Shown here one piece after another: positions 35,506-43,168 of a stretch of DNA of 64,000 nucleotides. The DNA comes from Erythrobacter sp. SDW2 (GTDB taxonomy: Bacteria > Pseudomonadota > Alphaproteobacteria > Sphingomonadales > Sphingomonadaceae): NCBI RefSeq assembly GCF_021431965.1, contig NZ_CP090370.1:2356001-2420000 (forward strand), given 5' to 3'. The notes under the pieces are model-generated. The model worked only from the letters and a program-made list of their open reading frames with translations. It was not told the DNA's origin and did not search any database. Numbering within the stretch: position 1 is the stretch's first letter; every line of letters begins with the position of its first letter. The translations under genes and the position numbers were made by a program.

Positions 35506-36978
35506 GTGACCAATAAGAGCATTGCCGGACTAGCTTTCGATGTCGGGGTATTCCTGGCAGCAACTTCCGCAACATGGCTGGCGCAACACCTCGAACGTCC
35601 CATTACGGCCGTGCTGGCTTATCTCACCGGCGTGATCATGATCGCCGTCTATTCTGGTCTCGCACGAGCTATGGTCGCTGCAGTTTGCGCCTCAATAGTC
35701 TATAATTTCTTCCTCAGTGAGCCAGTTTTCCAGTTCGGCATCACCACTGCTGACGAGACTGTCCCCCTCATTGCCTTCAACGTCAGCGCGCTCGTCGCTG
35801 GCTTTCTTGTCGGTCGGTTGCGCGACTTTGCCAATGACGCCCTCGCCGCTCGTCAGGAAACCCAATTCCTTCTCGCAGTCAGCGACCACCTTCAAAAAGC
35901 CATAAGGGTCGAGGAAGTCGAAGATGCCATCCGGAAAATCCTGCCCGCACAGGGCCTCGAAGACGTGAAGGTGTTCATCGCGCACCAAAATGCCTTTGTC
36001 AGGCCGGCGAATGGCGAAGTCGAGCTCAACCCCCTACAGCCTCTGCTGGAGGATACGGCCCGGATAATCGGCAGCCGTCGCTGGAGGATATGCGAGTTGC
36101 AGGGAGCGAGAGGTTCGCTGGGTATGGCCAAATTCCAGTTGGCCGACTTCGATCCGGTCGTGGCTAAGCCCGAACGCCTGCAATCGCTCGCTGCGTTGAT
36201 CGGTGTCGCAGTTGAACGCTGCTTGTTGCTGGATGAAGTTGCCGAGGCCAGGACTGCTGCGCGCAGCGAGGAACTGAAGGATGCAATCCTGTCATCTGTC
36301 TCGCATGACCTGCGAACGCCGATAACCGTGATCGAAACTGCAGCAGGCGCGCTGGCCTCGCGGGATGTAGTACTGAAACCGGTAGAACGCGATGCGATGT
36401 TCGCATCCATTCTTGAACAATGCCGCCGGCTCGATCGCTATACCAGTCAGTTGTTGGATGTCGGCCGGATCCAGGCCGGAATTTCCAAGCTCAGGACCGA
36501 GACGGTCGATGTAGCCGAAATTGCCCAGCTGGCCATTCGCCATGCCAAAACCGCCCGACCCGATTTGGCCGTCGAGCGTGAATTCCCCGACGAACGCCAG
36601 TTCGTTCTCGCCAATGCCGGTATGCTGGAACATGCTTTGTTCAACTTGCTCGACAATGCAGCCAAGTTCGGTGCGCGCGATTCAGCCGTCAAAGTGGTGA
36701 TCAAGCGCGAAGGTGAGCAAGTAGCCATCGCTGTTGTGGATCGGGGGCCGGGCATTCCCGAGGTCGAGCAAGACAAGATTTTCGACCGTTTCCACATGGG
36801 CCAGCGTGACGGGAAAGGGGCCAGCGTGGGGCTTGGCCTGTTCATCGCCAAGGGTTTTGTCGAGGCTGCGAACGGACGGATCACCGTCACCTCGCCGGTC
36901 CACGAGGGACGCGGCACCTGTATCGCAGTGCGATTGCCGGTATTTGAGTCGCCAGAAGAGAAGGCCGTGCCACAATGA
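35506..36978 (+). CDS. KdpD-like sensor histidine kinase without N-terminal Kdp domain
   Basis: A 490-residue membrane kinase. Residues about 8-105 form the DUF4118 transmembrane bundle of KdpD (LAYLTGVIMIAVYSGLARAM and FNVSALVAGFLVGRL). A GAF-like linker precedes the HisKA domain with phospho-acceptor His in SSVSHDLRTPITVIE near residue 265. The ATPase domain shows NLLDNAAKFG, DRGPGIP and GLGLFIAKG. The cytoplasmic KdpD/Usp-like N-terminal module (about 370 residues) is absent. The GTG start is chosen because GGGAGAG lies about 9 bases upstream; no ATG exists between it and 35338. The stop overlaps the response regulator by 4 bases. Confidence 0.85.
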   Translation: MTNKSIAGLAFDVGVFLAATSATWLAQHLERPITAVLAYLTGVIMIAVYSGLARAMVAAVCASIVYNFFLSEPVFQFGITTADETVPLIAFNVSALVAGFLVGRLRDFANDALAARQETQFLLAVSDHLQKAIRVEEVEDAIRKILPAQGLEDVKVFIAHQNAFVRPANGEVELNPLQPLLEDTARIIGSRRWRICELQGARGSLGMAKFQLADFDPVVAKPERLQSLAALIGVAVERCLLLDEVAEARTAARSEELKDAILSSVSHDLRTPITVIETAAGALASRDVVLKPVERDAMFASILEQCRRLDRYTSQLLDVGRIQAGISKLRTETVDVAEIAQLAIRHAKTARPDLAVEREFPDERQFVLANAGMLEHALFNLLDNAAKFGARDSAVKVVIKREGEQVAIAVVDRGPGIPEVEQDKIFDRFHMGQRDGKGASVGLGLFIAKGFVEAANGRITVTSPVHEGRGTCIAVRLPVFESPEEKAVPQ

Positions 36979-37667
36979 AGATACTCATTGTCGACGACGA
37001 GCCTTCGATTATCGAGGCGTTGCGGCCGATCCTGGGGGCCAAGGGTCACGATGTGTTTGCCGCCCACGATGGCAAGTCAGCCCTTGAGTGCGTGGCATCT
37101 CATGCGATCGACCTAGTCCTGCTTGATCTCGGGCTGCCCGATGTCGACGGCGGTGACCTGATTGCTCCGATCAAGTCGACCGCGGATGCGAGCATCCTTG
37201 TCCTCTCGGCTCGGCACCTTGAAAGCGACAAGGTCCGCGCGCTCGACGAAGGAGCGGACGATTACGTCGACAAGCCGTTCGGGACAGACGAGCTACTGGC
37301 CAGGATCCGAGTCATCGAAAGACGCCGCGCGGCAGAAAGGGGAGCGGCCCCAAGACGTTTGGTTTCAGACCTGCTGACCTTCGATGTCGAACGGCGCGAA
37401 CTGGTCCTGATGGGAGAGCCCGTGCATCTTTCGCCCAAGGAGTTTGCTTTGTTCGAAGTACTGGCTCGCAACGCCGGGCAAGTCGTCACCCAGCGGCGAC
37501 TAATGATCGCGGGTTGGGACAGCACCACCGTCGATAGCCAGTATCTGCGAAGTTATATCGCGTTGTTACGGGACAAGCTTGAGGCCGACCCTTCCGATCC
37601 CGAACTGCTGTTGACCGAACCCGGTGTCGGCTACCGGCTAGCACTAAGCCTTTCTGCTGAGGTATGA
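36975..37667 (+). CDS. OmpR/KdpE-type response regulator
   Basis: A 230-residue response regulator. The receiver domain has acidic pocket VDDEPS, phospho-acceptor Asp in VLLDLGLPDVDG near residue 53, Ser in LVLSARH and Lys in DKPFGTDELLARI. The C-terminal winged helix shows LSPKEFALFEVLARNAGQVV and the DNA-contacting end with GVGYRL. It is most like KdpE. The ATG overlaps the kinase stop (ATGA), so they are a pair. No kdpFABC genes are in the window, so targets are unknown, possibly the nearby stress protein. Confidence 0.92.
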   Translation: MKILIVDDEPSIIEALRPILGAKGHDVFAAHDGKSALECVASHAIDLVLLDLGLPDVDGGDLIAPIKSTADASILVLSARHLESDKVRALDEGADDYVDKPFGTDELLARIRVIERRRAAERGAAPRRLVSDLLTFDVERRELVLMGEPVHLSPKEFALFEVLARNAGQVVTQRRLMIAGWDSTTVDSQYLRSYIALLRDKLEADPSDPELLLTEPGVGYRLALSLSAEV

Positions 37668-37713
37668 GCCGGCGGGCGCCTGACGCAACGGGGGGAAGTG
37701 CGCGCCCGCCGGC
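37668..37713. terminator. Perfect 12-bp hairpin after response regulator
   Basis: GCCGGCGGGCGC (37668-37679) and GCGCCCGCCGGC (37702-37713) are exact inverted repeats with a 22-base loop, starting at the base after the stop codon. No T tract follows, so termination would depend on the GC-rich stem or Rho; an attachment or structural role is also possible. Confidence 0.5.
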
Positions 37714-37912
37714 TGCGGGTTGTCATCGGAAGGGACTGTTTGCTCTCATCCGACGTGACCGTTTACCATGAACCCGCACATACCGTTCCAACGGCATTTT
37801 TACGGCCCAGATTTGCCATAGGTGCGTGAAAATCGCGTGGGAACGGTCGAAAGACAGAGCGGCTATCCGGACTGCATATTCCTGACTGTGCCAAATATCC
37901 GGAGCATAAATC

Positions 37913-38419
37913 ATGCCACGCCTCCTGACCCTCGCGCTTGTTATCCCCATCAGCCTGTCCATGGCTGCGTGCGGCAAGAAGAAGATAGACCAGCTACCGC
38001 CGCCTCCCGGCGGAACTGCGGCCGAGACAACCACTGGGGCGCCGTCCACAATCCCCGGAAGCCAGGCCGATTTTCTCCAGCAGATGGCCGGCAAGGATGT
38101 GATCTACTTCGACACCGACCGCTACAACATCGACTCGGCCGATGCCGAGGCCTTGCAGCGTCAGGCGCAGTGGTTGCTGCGCTATCCGGGCAAGCGAGCC
38201 ACCATTGAAGGGCACTGCGACGAGCGGGGCACGCGCGAATACAATCTTGCCTTGGGTGAACGCCGTGCCAACGCAGCCAAGAACTACCTTGTCTCGCTGG
38301 GCGTAGATCCCTCGCGGTTATCGGTCGTCAGCTACGGGAAGGAGCGCCCGGTCGCGCTCGGCAGCACCGAATCAGCATGGGCCCAGAACCGCCGCGCGGT
38401 GACTATCACAATCGAATAA
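37913..38419 (+). CDS. pal: Peptidoglycan-associated lipoprotein Pal
   Basis: A 168-residue lipoprotein of the Tol-Pal envelope system, anchoring the outer membrane to peptidoglycan. Residues 1-20 are a lipoprotein signal with lipobox SMAAC. A Pro/Thr-rich linker is followed by an OmpA-like domain from about residue 60 with IYFDTDRYNID, IEGHCDERGTREYNLALGER and RANAAKNYLVSLGV; the diaminopimelate-binding Asp and Arg are present. It stands alone here, without tolQRAB next to it. A leader of about 245 bases precedes it. Confidence 0.95.
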   Translation: MPRLLTLALVIPISLSMAACGKKKIDQLPPPPGGTAAETTTGAPSTIPGSQADFLQQMAGKDVIYFDTDRYNIDSADAEALQRQAQWLLRYPGKRATIEGHCDERGTREYNLALGERRANAAKNYLVSLGVDPSRLSVVSYGKERPVALGSTESAWAQNRRAVTITIE

Positions 38420-38443
38420 GGCCTCGCAAAGAGCGCCCTTCGG

Positions 38444-38471
38444 GAGAGAGGCAGCCAGCGCGCTGTCTCTC
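38444..38471. terminator. Weak hairpin between convergent pal and uvrC
   Basis: GAGAGA (38444-38449) with CAGC (38452-38455) pairs with GCTG (38462-38465) and TCTCTC (38466-38471), with a two-base bulge. It lies 25 bases after pal and touches the uvrC stop. No T tract is evident. Confidence 0.3.
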
Positions 38472-40503
38472 ACCCCCCCGCATGGTAGAAATCATACACC
38501 TTGCGGGCCACCGCATCGCTCACGCCGGGCGCACGTTGCAAATCCTCCAGCGCCGCTGCCCGCACCTTGCTCGCCGTGCCGAAGTGCAGCAGCAGCGCGC
38601 GCTTGCGGGCCGGGCCGATGCCGGGGATCTCGTCCAGCGGTGAGGCGGTGATGGCGCGGCTGCGTTTGTCGCGGTGGGCGCCGATGGCATAGCGGTGGAC
38701 CTCGTCGCGCAGGCGCTGCAAGTGGAACAGCAGCGGCGAATTGACCGGCAGCGTCTTCTCGCGCCCGTCGGGAAAATGGAACACTTCGCGCCCCTCGCGG
38801 CCGTGGTCGGGACCCTTGGCGATTGCGATTAGCGGGACATTCTCGATCCCCATTTCCTCCAGCGTGTCGCGCACCGCACTCATCTGGCCCTTGCCGCCGT
38901 CGATCAGGACGAGGTCGGGCCAGGTGTCATGGTGGGTGCCCTTGCCCACCCCGCTGCGACTAGCCTCGCCTTGCGGCTCGGCAAGTCTCGCTCCCCTCCC
39001 GCTTGCGGGAGGGGCTGGGGGTGGGTCTCCATCCTCACCCTCCTCGGCCAGCTTGCGGAAGCGGCGCTGCATCACCTCGCGCATCATGGCGAAATCGTCG
39101 TTCGACTGGGCCTCGCGGATGTTGAACTTGCGGTACTGGTTCTTGAGGAAACCCTCCGGCCCCGCGACCACCATCGCGCCGACCGCCTTGGCACCCTGGA
39201 TATGGCTGTTGTCGTAGATCTCGATCCGTTCGGGCGGTTCGCCCAGTTCGAGGAATTCGGCCAGTTCGCGGTTGAGCCTGGCCTTGGTGCCGGTCTCCGC
39301 CAGCCGCCGCTCCAGCGCCTCCACCGCATTGCGCTGGGCCTGCTGCATCAGTCGCCGCCGGTCGCCGCGCTCGGGGATCGAGAGGCGCACCTTGCGCCCT
39401 GCCAGCTCGCTCAGCGCCGCCTCGATCAGCTCGCTTTCTGGCAGCGCGCGGTCGACCAGCACGGTCGGCGGAGGGGGCACTTCCTCGTAGAACTGCAGGA
39501 TCACGTCGGCGAGCACCTCGTCGTCCTCGATCTCGCGCGTGTGGCTCGGGAAGAAGGCGCGGTGGCCCCAGTTCTGCCCGCCGCGGATGAAGAAGCTCTG
39601 GATGCCGATCACCCCGTTCTTGTTGGCGAGTGCGAAGACGTCGGCATCGCCCACCCCTTGCGCGTTGATCGCCTGGCTGCCCTGGATGAAGGTCGCGGCG
39701 CGCAGCCGGTCGCGCAGGATGGCGGCAGTCTCGAAGTCGAGCTCCGCCGCCGCCCTGGCCATCTGCTTCTCGAGGCCCTGCTGCACCTGGCTCGACTTGC
39801 CGCCGAGAAAGTCCTTCGCCTCCTGCACCAGCGCGGCATAGCCGTCCTTGTCGATCCGCCCGACGCAGGGTGCGCTGCAACGCTTGATCTGGTAGAGCAG
39901 GCACGGCCGGTCGCGGTTGGAGAAGAAGCTGTCCGTGCAGGACCTTAGCAGGAACAGCTTCTGCAGCGCGTTGATGGTGGTGTTGACGCTGCCCGCACTC
40001 GCAAACGGCCCGTAGTAGTTGCCCTTCGCCCGCCGCGCGCCGCGATGCTTCATGATGCGCGGGAAGTCATGCTCCGCCCGCAACAGGATGAAAGGGAAGC
40101 TCTTGTCGTCGCGCAGCAGCACGTTGAACGGCGGGCGGAACCGCTTGATCAGCTGCGCTTCGAGCAGCAGCGCCTCGGCCTCCGAATTGGTGACGACGAT
40201 TTCCATGCTGCGGCACTGGCTGACCATGCGCTGGAGCCGGCCGGAGAGCTGCTGCACCTGCGTGTAGTTCGCCACCCGTGCCTTCAGGCTGCGGGCCTTG
40301 CCGACATAGAGCACGTCTCCTCTGGCATCGATCATGCGATAGACGCCGGGGCGCGGCTTCAGCGTCTTCACCGTCTCGCGGATCGCCTCGACGCCCGCCT
40401 TCAGGTCCGGCTGCGCAGACGCGACGGTATAGGCCGCACGCTCCTCGTTGAAGCGCTCGGCACCGCGTGGGTCGTGGGGAGTGCCAGCAGGTGTTCGGGC
40501 CAT
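38470..40503 (-). CDS. uvrC: Excinuclease ABC subunit UvrC with in-frame insertion
   Basis: A 677-residue UvrC, the dual-incision nuclease of nucleotide excision repair. The GIY-YIG domain (about 45-130) reads RPGVYRMIDARGDVLYVGKA. A cysteine cluster CLLYQIKRCSAPCVG follows near 205, then the UVR coiled coil AELDFETAAILRDRLRA, the RNase-H-like endonuclease domain with DNSHIQGAKAVGAMVV and LIDGGKGQ, and a C-terminal helix-hairpin-helix (DEIPGIGPARKRALLLHF). Residues about 490-522 are a Pro/Gly/Arg-rich insert encoded by a palindromic GC-rich element (38993-39014 and flanks). The insertion is in frame and located in a loop before the second catalytic Asp. Confidence 0.95.
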   Translation of the reverse strand: MARTPAGTPHDPRGAERFNEERAAYTVASAQPDLKAGVEAIRETVKTLKPRPGVYRMIDARGDVLYVGKARSLKARVANYTQVQQLSGRLQRMVSQCRSMEIVVTNSEAEALLLEAQLIKRFRPPFNVLLRDDKSFPFILLRAEHDFPRIMKHRGARRAKGNYYGPFASAGSVNTTINALQKLFLLRSCTDSFFSNRDRPCLLYQIKRCSAPCVGRIDKDGYAALVQEAKDFLGGKSSQVQQGLEKQMARAAAELDFETAAILRDRLRAATFIQGSQAINAQGVGDADVFALANKNGVIGIQSFFIRGGQNWGHRAFFPSHTREIEDDEVLADVILQFYEEVPPPPTVLVDRALPESELIEAALSELAGRKVRLSIPERGDRRRLMQQAQRNAVEALERRLAETGTKARLNRELAEFLELGEPPERIEIYDNSHIQGAKAVGAMVVAGPEGFLKNQYRKFNIREAQSNDDFAMMREVMQRRFRKLAEEGEDGDPPPAPPASGRGARLAEPQGEASRSGVGKGTHHDTWPDLVLIDGGKGQMSAVRDTLEEMGIENVPLIAIAKGPDHGREGREVFHFPDGREKTLPVNSPLLFHLQRLRDEVHRYAIGAHRDKRSRAITASPLDEIPGIGPARKRALLLHFGTASKVRAAALEDLQRAPGVSDAVARKVYDFYHAGG
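38993..39014. repeat. REP-like palindrome inside uvrC
   Basis: CCCCTCCCGC (38993-39002) and GCGGGAGGGG (39005-39014) are exact 10-base inverted repeats around TT. Outer flanks CCCACCCCG (38946-38954 approx.) and GGGGGTGGG (39017-39025 approx.) add a second, looser pairing. Such palindromes are commonly interspersed in alphaproteobacterial genomes; here one is inside a coding sequence. Confidence 0.75.
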
Positions 40504-40685
40504 GGTCGGGCCGATTTAGGGTGCCGTGTCGCTGTGGGAAACCCCTCCGTAGGGGAAGCTGTTGACGGGGACGGCAGCTTGACGCCGCGCCGTCACCTGT
40601 TACCCCATGCTGCAACAGACCTGCAAAAGCAGGCTCCGCCGCGCAATTTTCGTTCGGAAAAGAGGGTGGCCGGCACAACAGGAGG

Positions 40686-42359
40686 ATGCCTTTGCGCCAA
40701 TTGCAGGGGATGGACGCGTCGTTCGTGGCGTTGGAAAGCCCGACCTCGCCGATGCATATCGGCTCGATCCTGATCTACAATCCGGAAACGGCGCCGGGCG
40801 GGTTCGTCCGTTTCAAGGATATCCTGAGCTTCTTCGCCAGCCGCATGCAACTTAGCCGGACGATCCGCCAGCGCATGGTGCGCGTACCGTTCGACCTCGA
40901 CTACCCCTACTGGATCGAGGACCCCGACTTCGACCTCGAGTACCACGTCCGCCATATCGCCCTGCCCAAGCCGGGCGACTGGCGGCAGCTCTGCATCCAG
41001 GCGGCACGCATCTTCGCCCGCCCGCTCGACCTCCACAAGCCGCCGTGGGAATTCACCGTGGTCGAGGGGCTGGACAATATTCCCGGCGTGATGCCCGGCA
41101 GCTTTGCCATGGTGACCAAGGTCCACCATGCCGCCATCGACGGGATGAGCGGGATCGACCTGATGGAGGCGATGCACACGCTCGACCCCCATGCCCCGCC
41201 GCCCAACGCGCCCGACGAGTGGAAGCCCGAGCGCATCCCGAGCGCCGCCGAGTTGCTCGGCAAGGCCTATATCGGCGCCATCGCCAATCCGGTGAAGCAG
41301 ATCGAGGTCGCTGCCAAGGCTGCGCCGGGTCTGGCCAAGGCGATCAAGGGTCTGCTGGCGCAGGACTTCAAGCTGTCGAGCGACATGGTCGCCCCGCGCA
41401 CCCGCTTCAACCGCAAGGTTTCCGCCCACCGCGTGGTCGAGGGGCGCAGCGTGCCGCTGGCCGACATCAAGGCGATCCGCGCGCTCGATCCGGGCTGCAA
41501 GGTCAACGACGTGTTCCTCGCCATCATCGGCGGGGCGCTGCGCAAGTATCTGCTGGCAAAGGACGATCTGCCCAAGGCGACGCTGACGGCGATGGCCCCA
41601 ATCTCGGTCCGCGGCAAGGACGAGAAAGGCGACATGGGCAACCAGGTGGCGGCCATGATCGCCCCGCTCGGCACCCATATCGAAGACCCGGTCGAACGCC
41701 TCCGTTACGTCCATTCCAAGACCACCAATTCCAAGGCCATGACCGACGCGATGGGCGCGCGGAACATGACCGAGATCAGCAAGGTCTCACCCGCGCTCTA
41801 CATGTCGCTGGGCGCGCAGCTCTATACCCGCCTCGGCCTCGCCAACCGCGGTGTAGGGCCGCCCTTCTCGACCGTGGTCACCAATGTCCCCGGCCCCCCG
41901 GTGCCGATCTACTCCACCGGGGCGCGGCTCGAGAGCATGATGGGGCTGCTGTGCCTCAACGACGGGCTCGGTCTCGGCCATGTGGTGCAGAGCTATTGCG
42001 CCGAAGCGACCATCAGTTTCACGGCCTGCCGGGAACTCCTGCCCGATCCGGAGTTCTATGTTCAGTGCATCGAGGACAGCTTCAACGAATTGCTGGCTGC
42101 GGCCAAGGCATTGGACGCAGCGTCAGCGCCCAAGGCGGCCGCACCCAAGGCGGCGGTCAAGCCCGTGGCCAAGGCGGCCCCGAAACCGCCCCCGAAGCCT
42201 GCTGTAAAGAAACCTCCGACGCGCAAGGCCAGGGCGGCCAAGGTGCCGGCCTCCAAAGCGCTGACCAAGCTCAAGACCACCACAAAACCGGCGACCGCCA
42301 AGAAGGCGGCGTCGCCTCGCAGGAAGCCCTCGGGTAGCAAAGGGAACACCAAGCCATGA
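40686..42359 (+). CDS. Wax ester synthase / diacylglycerol acyltransferase with basic Ala/Lys/Pro tail
   Basis: A 557-residue acyltransferase. The WS/DGAT catalytic motif HHAAIDGMSG is near residue 150; LRQLQGMDASFVALESPTSP at the N-terminus, PLDLHKPPWEF and KVNDVFLAIIGGALRKYL are family blocks. It would acylate fatty alcohols or diacylglycerol with acyl-CoA. The family normally ends about residue 470. Here residues about 476-557 form a tail of KAAAPKAAVKPVAKAAPKP-type repeats, strongly basic and histone-H1/PhaF-like. It overlaps the next gene by 4 bases. Confidence 0.92.
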   Translation: MPLRQLQGMDASFVALESPTSPMHIGSILIYNPETAPGGFVRFKDILSFFASRMQLSRTIRQRMVRVPFDLDYPYWIEDPDFDLEYHVRHIALPKPGDWRQLCIQAARIFARPLDLHKPPWEFTVVEGLDNIPGVMPGSFAMVTKVHHAAIDGMSGIDLMEAMHTLDPHAPPPNAPDEWKPERIPSAAELLGKAYIGAIANPVKQIEVAAKAAPGLAKAIKGLLAQDFKLSSDMVAPRTRFNRKVSAHRVVEGRSVPLADIKAIRALDPGCKVNDVFLAIIGGALRKYLLAKDDLPKATLTAMAPISVRGKDEKGDMGNQVAAMIAPLGTHIEDPVERLRYVHSKTTNSKAMTDAMGARNMTEISKVSPALYMSLGAQLYTRLGLANRGVGPPFSTVVTNVPGPPVPIYSTGARLESMMGLLCLNDGLGLGHVVQSYCAEATISFTACRELLPDPEFYVQCIEDSFNELLAAAKALDAASAPKAAAPKAAVKPVAKAAPKPPPKPAVKKPPTRKARAAKVPASKALTKLKTTTKPATAKKAASPRRKPSGSKGNTKP

Positions 42360-43156
42360 CCGCAGCCACCATGACTCTGGACGGAGACGCCTCTATGGCT
42401 CGCCCCCCGCACAAGCTCCTGACCCTGGCCGAACCCGGCCGGGCGCTGAGCGAACTCGCAGCCTTCTACGCACTGCGCCCGCTGCTCGGCCAATTGCCCA
42501 AGGGCGACGGCCACGGGGTGCTGGTGCTGCCCGGCTTCATGGCCTCGGACGGGTCGACCGCGCCGCTGCGCTCGCTCCTCGACGATCTCGGCTATCGGAC
42601 AGCCGGATGGGGCCTCGGCCGTAATGTGCGGGTCGATAACGCCCGCATCGACGCCATGGCCAACTGCGTCGAGGAACTGCACGATGCGTCTGGCGGCAAG
42701 GTCTCGATCGTCGGCTGGTCGCTGGGCGGCGTATTCGCGCGCGAACTGGCCAAGCTCATGCCCGAGAAGGTCCGCTTCGTGATCAGTCTCGGCAGCCCGA
42801 TTTCAGACGATCGCAACCACACCAACGCCCGCCGCCTGTTCGAATTTCTCAACGGCAAGGAGCCCGAGCCGATGCAGGGAGGGAGGTTCCTGGACCTGGG
42901 CAAGGCTCCACCGGTACCGACCACCTCGATCCTGACCAAGACCGACGGCGTGGTTCACTGGCGCGGCTCGGTGCAGGCCGACGACCACCCGCACTGCGAG
43001 AACATCGAGGTGCACGCCAGCCATTGCGGTATGGGGGTCAATCCCCTGGTCGCTTACGCCGTGGCCGACCGACTGGCGCAGGCCGATGGCGCTTGGAAAC
43101 CCTTCGCGCCGCGCGGACTGGCCTCCCTCGCCTTCCCGAAGGGCAAACTGAACTAG
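42356..43156 (+). CDS. Lipase-like alpha/beta hydrolase coupled to WS/DGAT
   Basis: A 266-residue alpha/beta hydrolase. The oxyanion strand is GVLVLPGFMASDGST near residue 60 and the nucleophile elbow is VGWSLGGVFARELA near 120. Likely catalytic His is in VHASHCGMGVNP near the C-terminus. A conserved-looking GSPISDDRNHTNARRLFEFL follows the nucleophile. The ATG overlaps the acyltransferase stop (ATGA), so both are probably needed in neutral-lipid or lipid-ester turnover. Another ATG 14 codons downstream (MARPPHKL) is an alternative start. Substrate not determined. Confidence 0.88.
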   Translation: MTAATMTLDGDASMARPPHKLLTLAEPGRALSELAAFYALRPLLGQLPKGDGHGVLVLPGFMASDGSTAPLRSLLDDLGYRTAGWGLGRNVRVDNARIDAMANCVEELHDASGGKVSIVGWSLGGVFARELAKLMPEKVRFVISLGSPISDDRNHTNARRLFEFLNGKEPEPMQGGRFLDLGKAPPVPTTSILTKTDGVVHWRGSVQADDHPHCENIEVHASHCGMGVNPLVAYAVADRLAQADGAWKPFAPRGLASLAFPKGKLN

Positions 43157-43168
43157 GCGGGCATCGCC

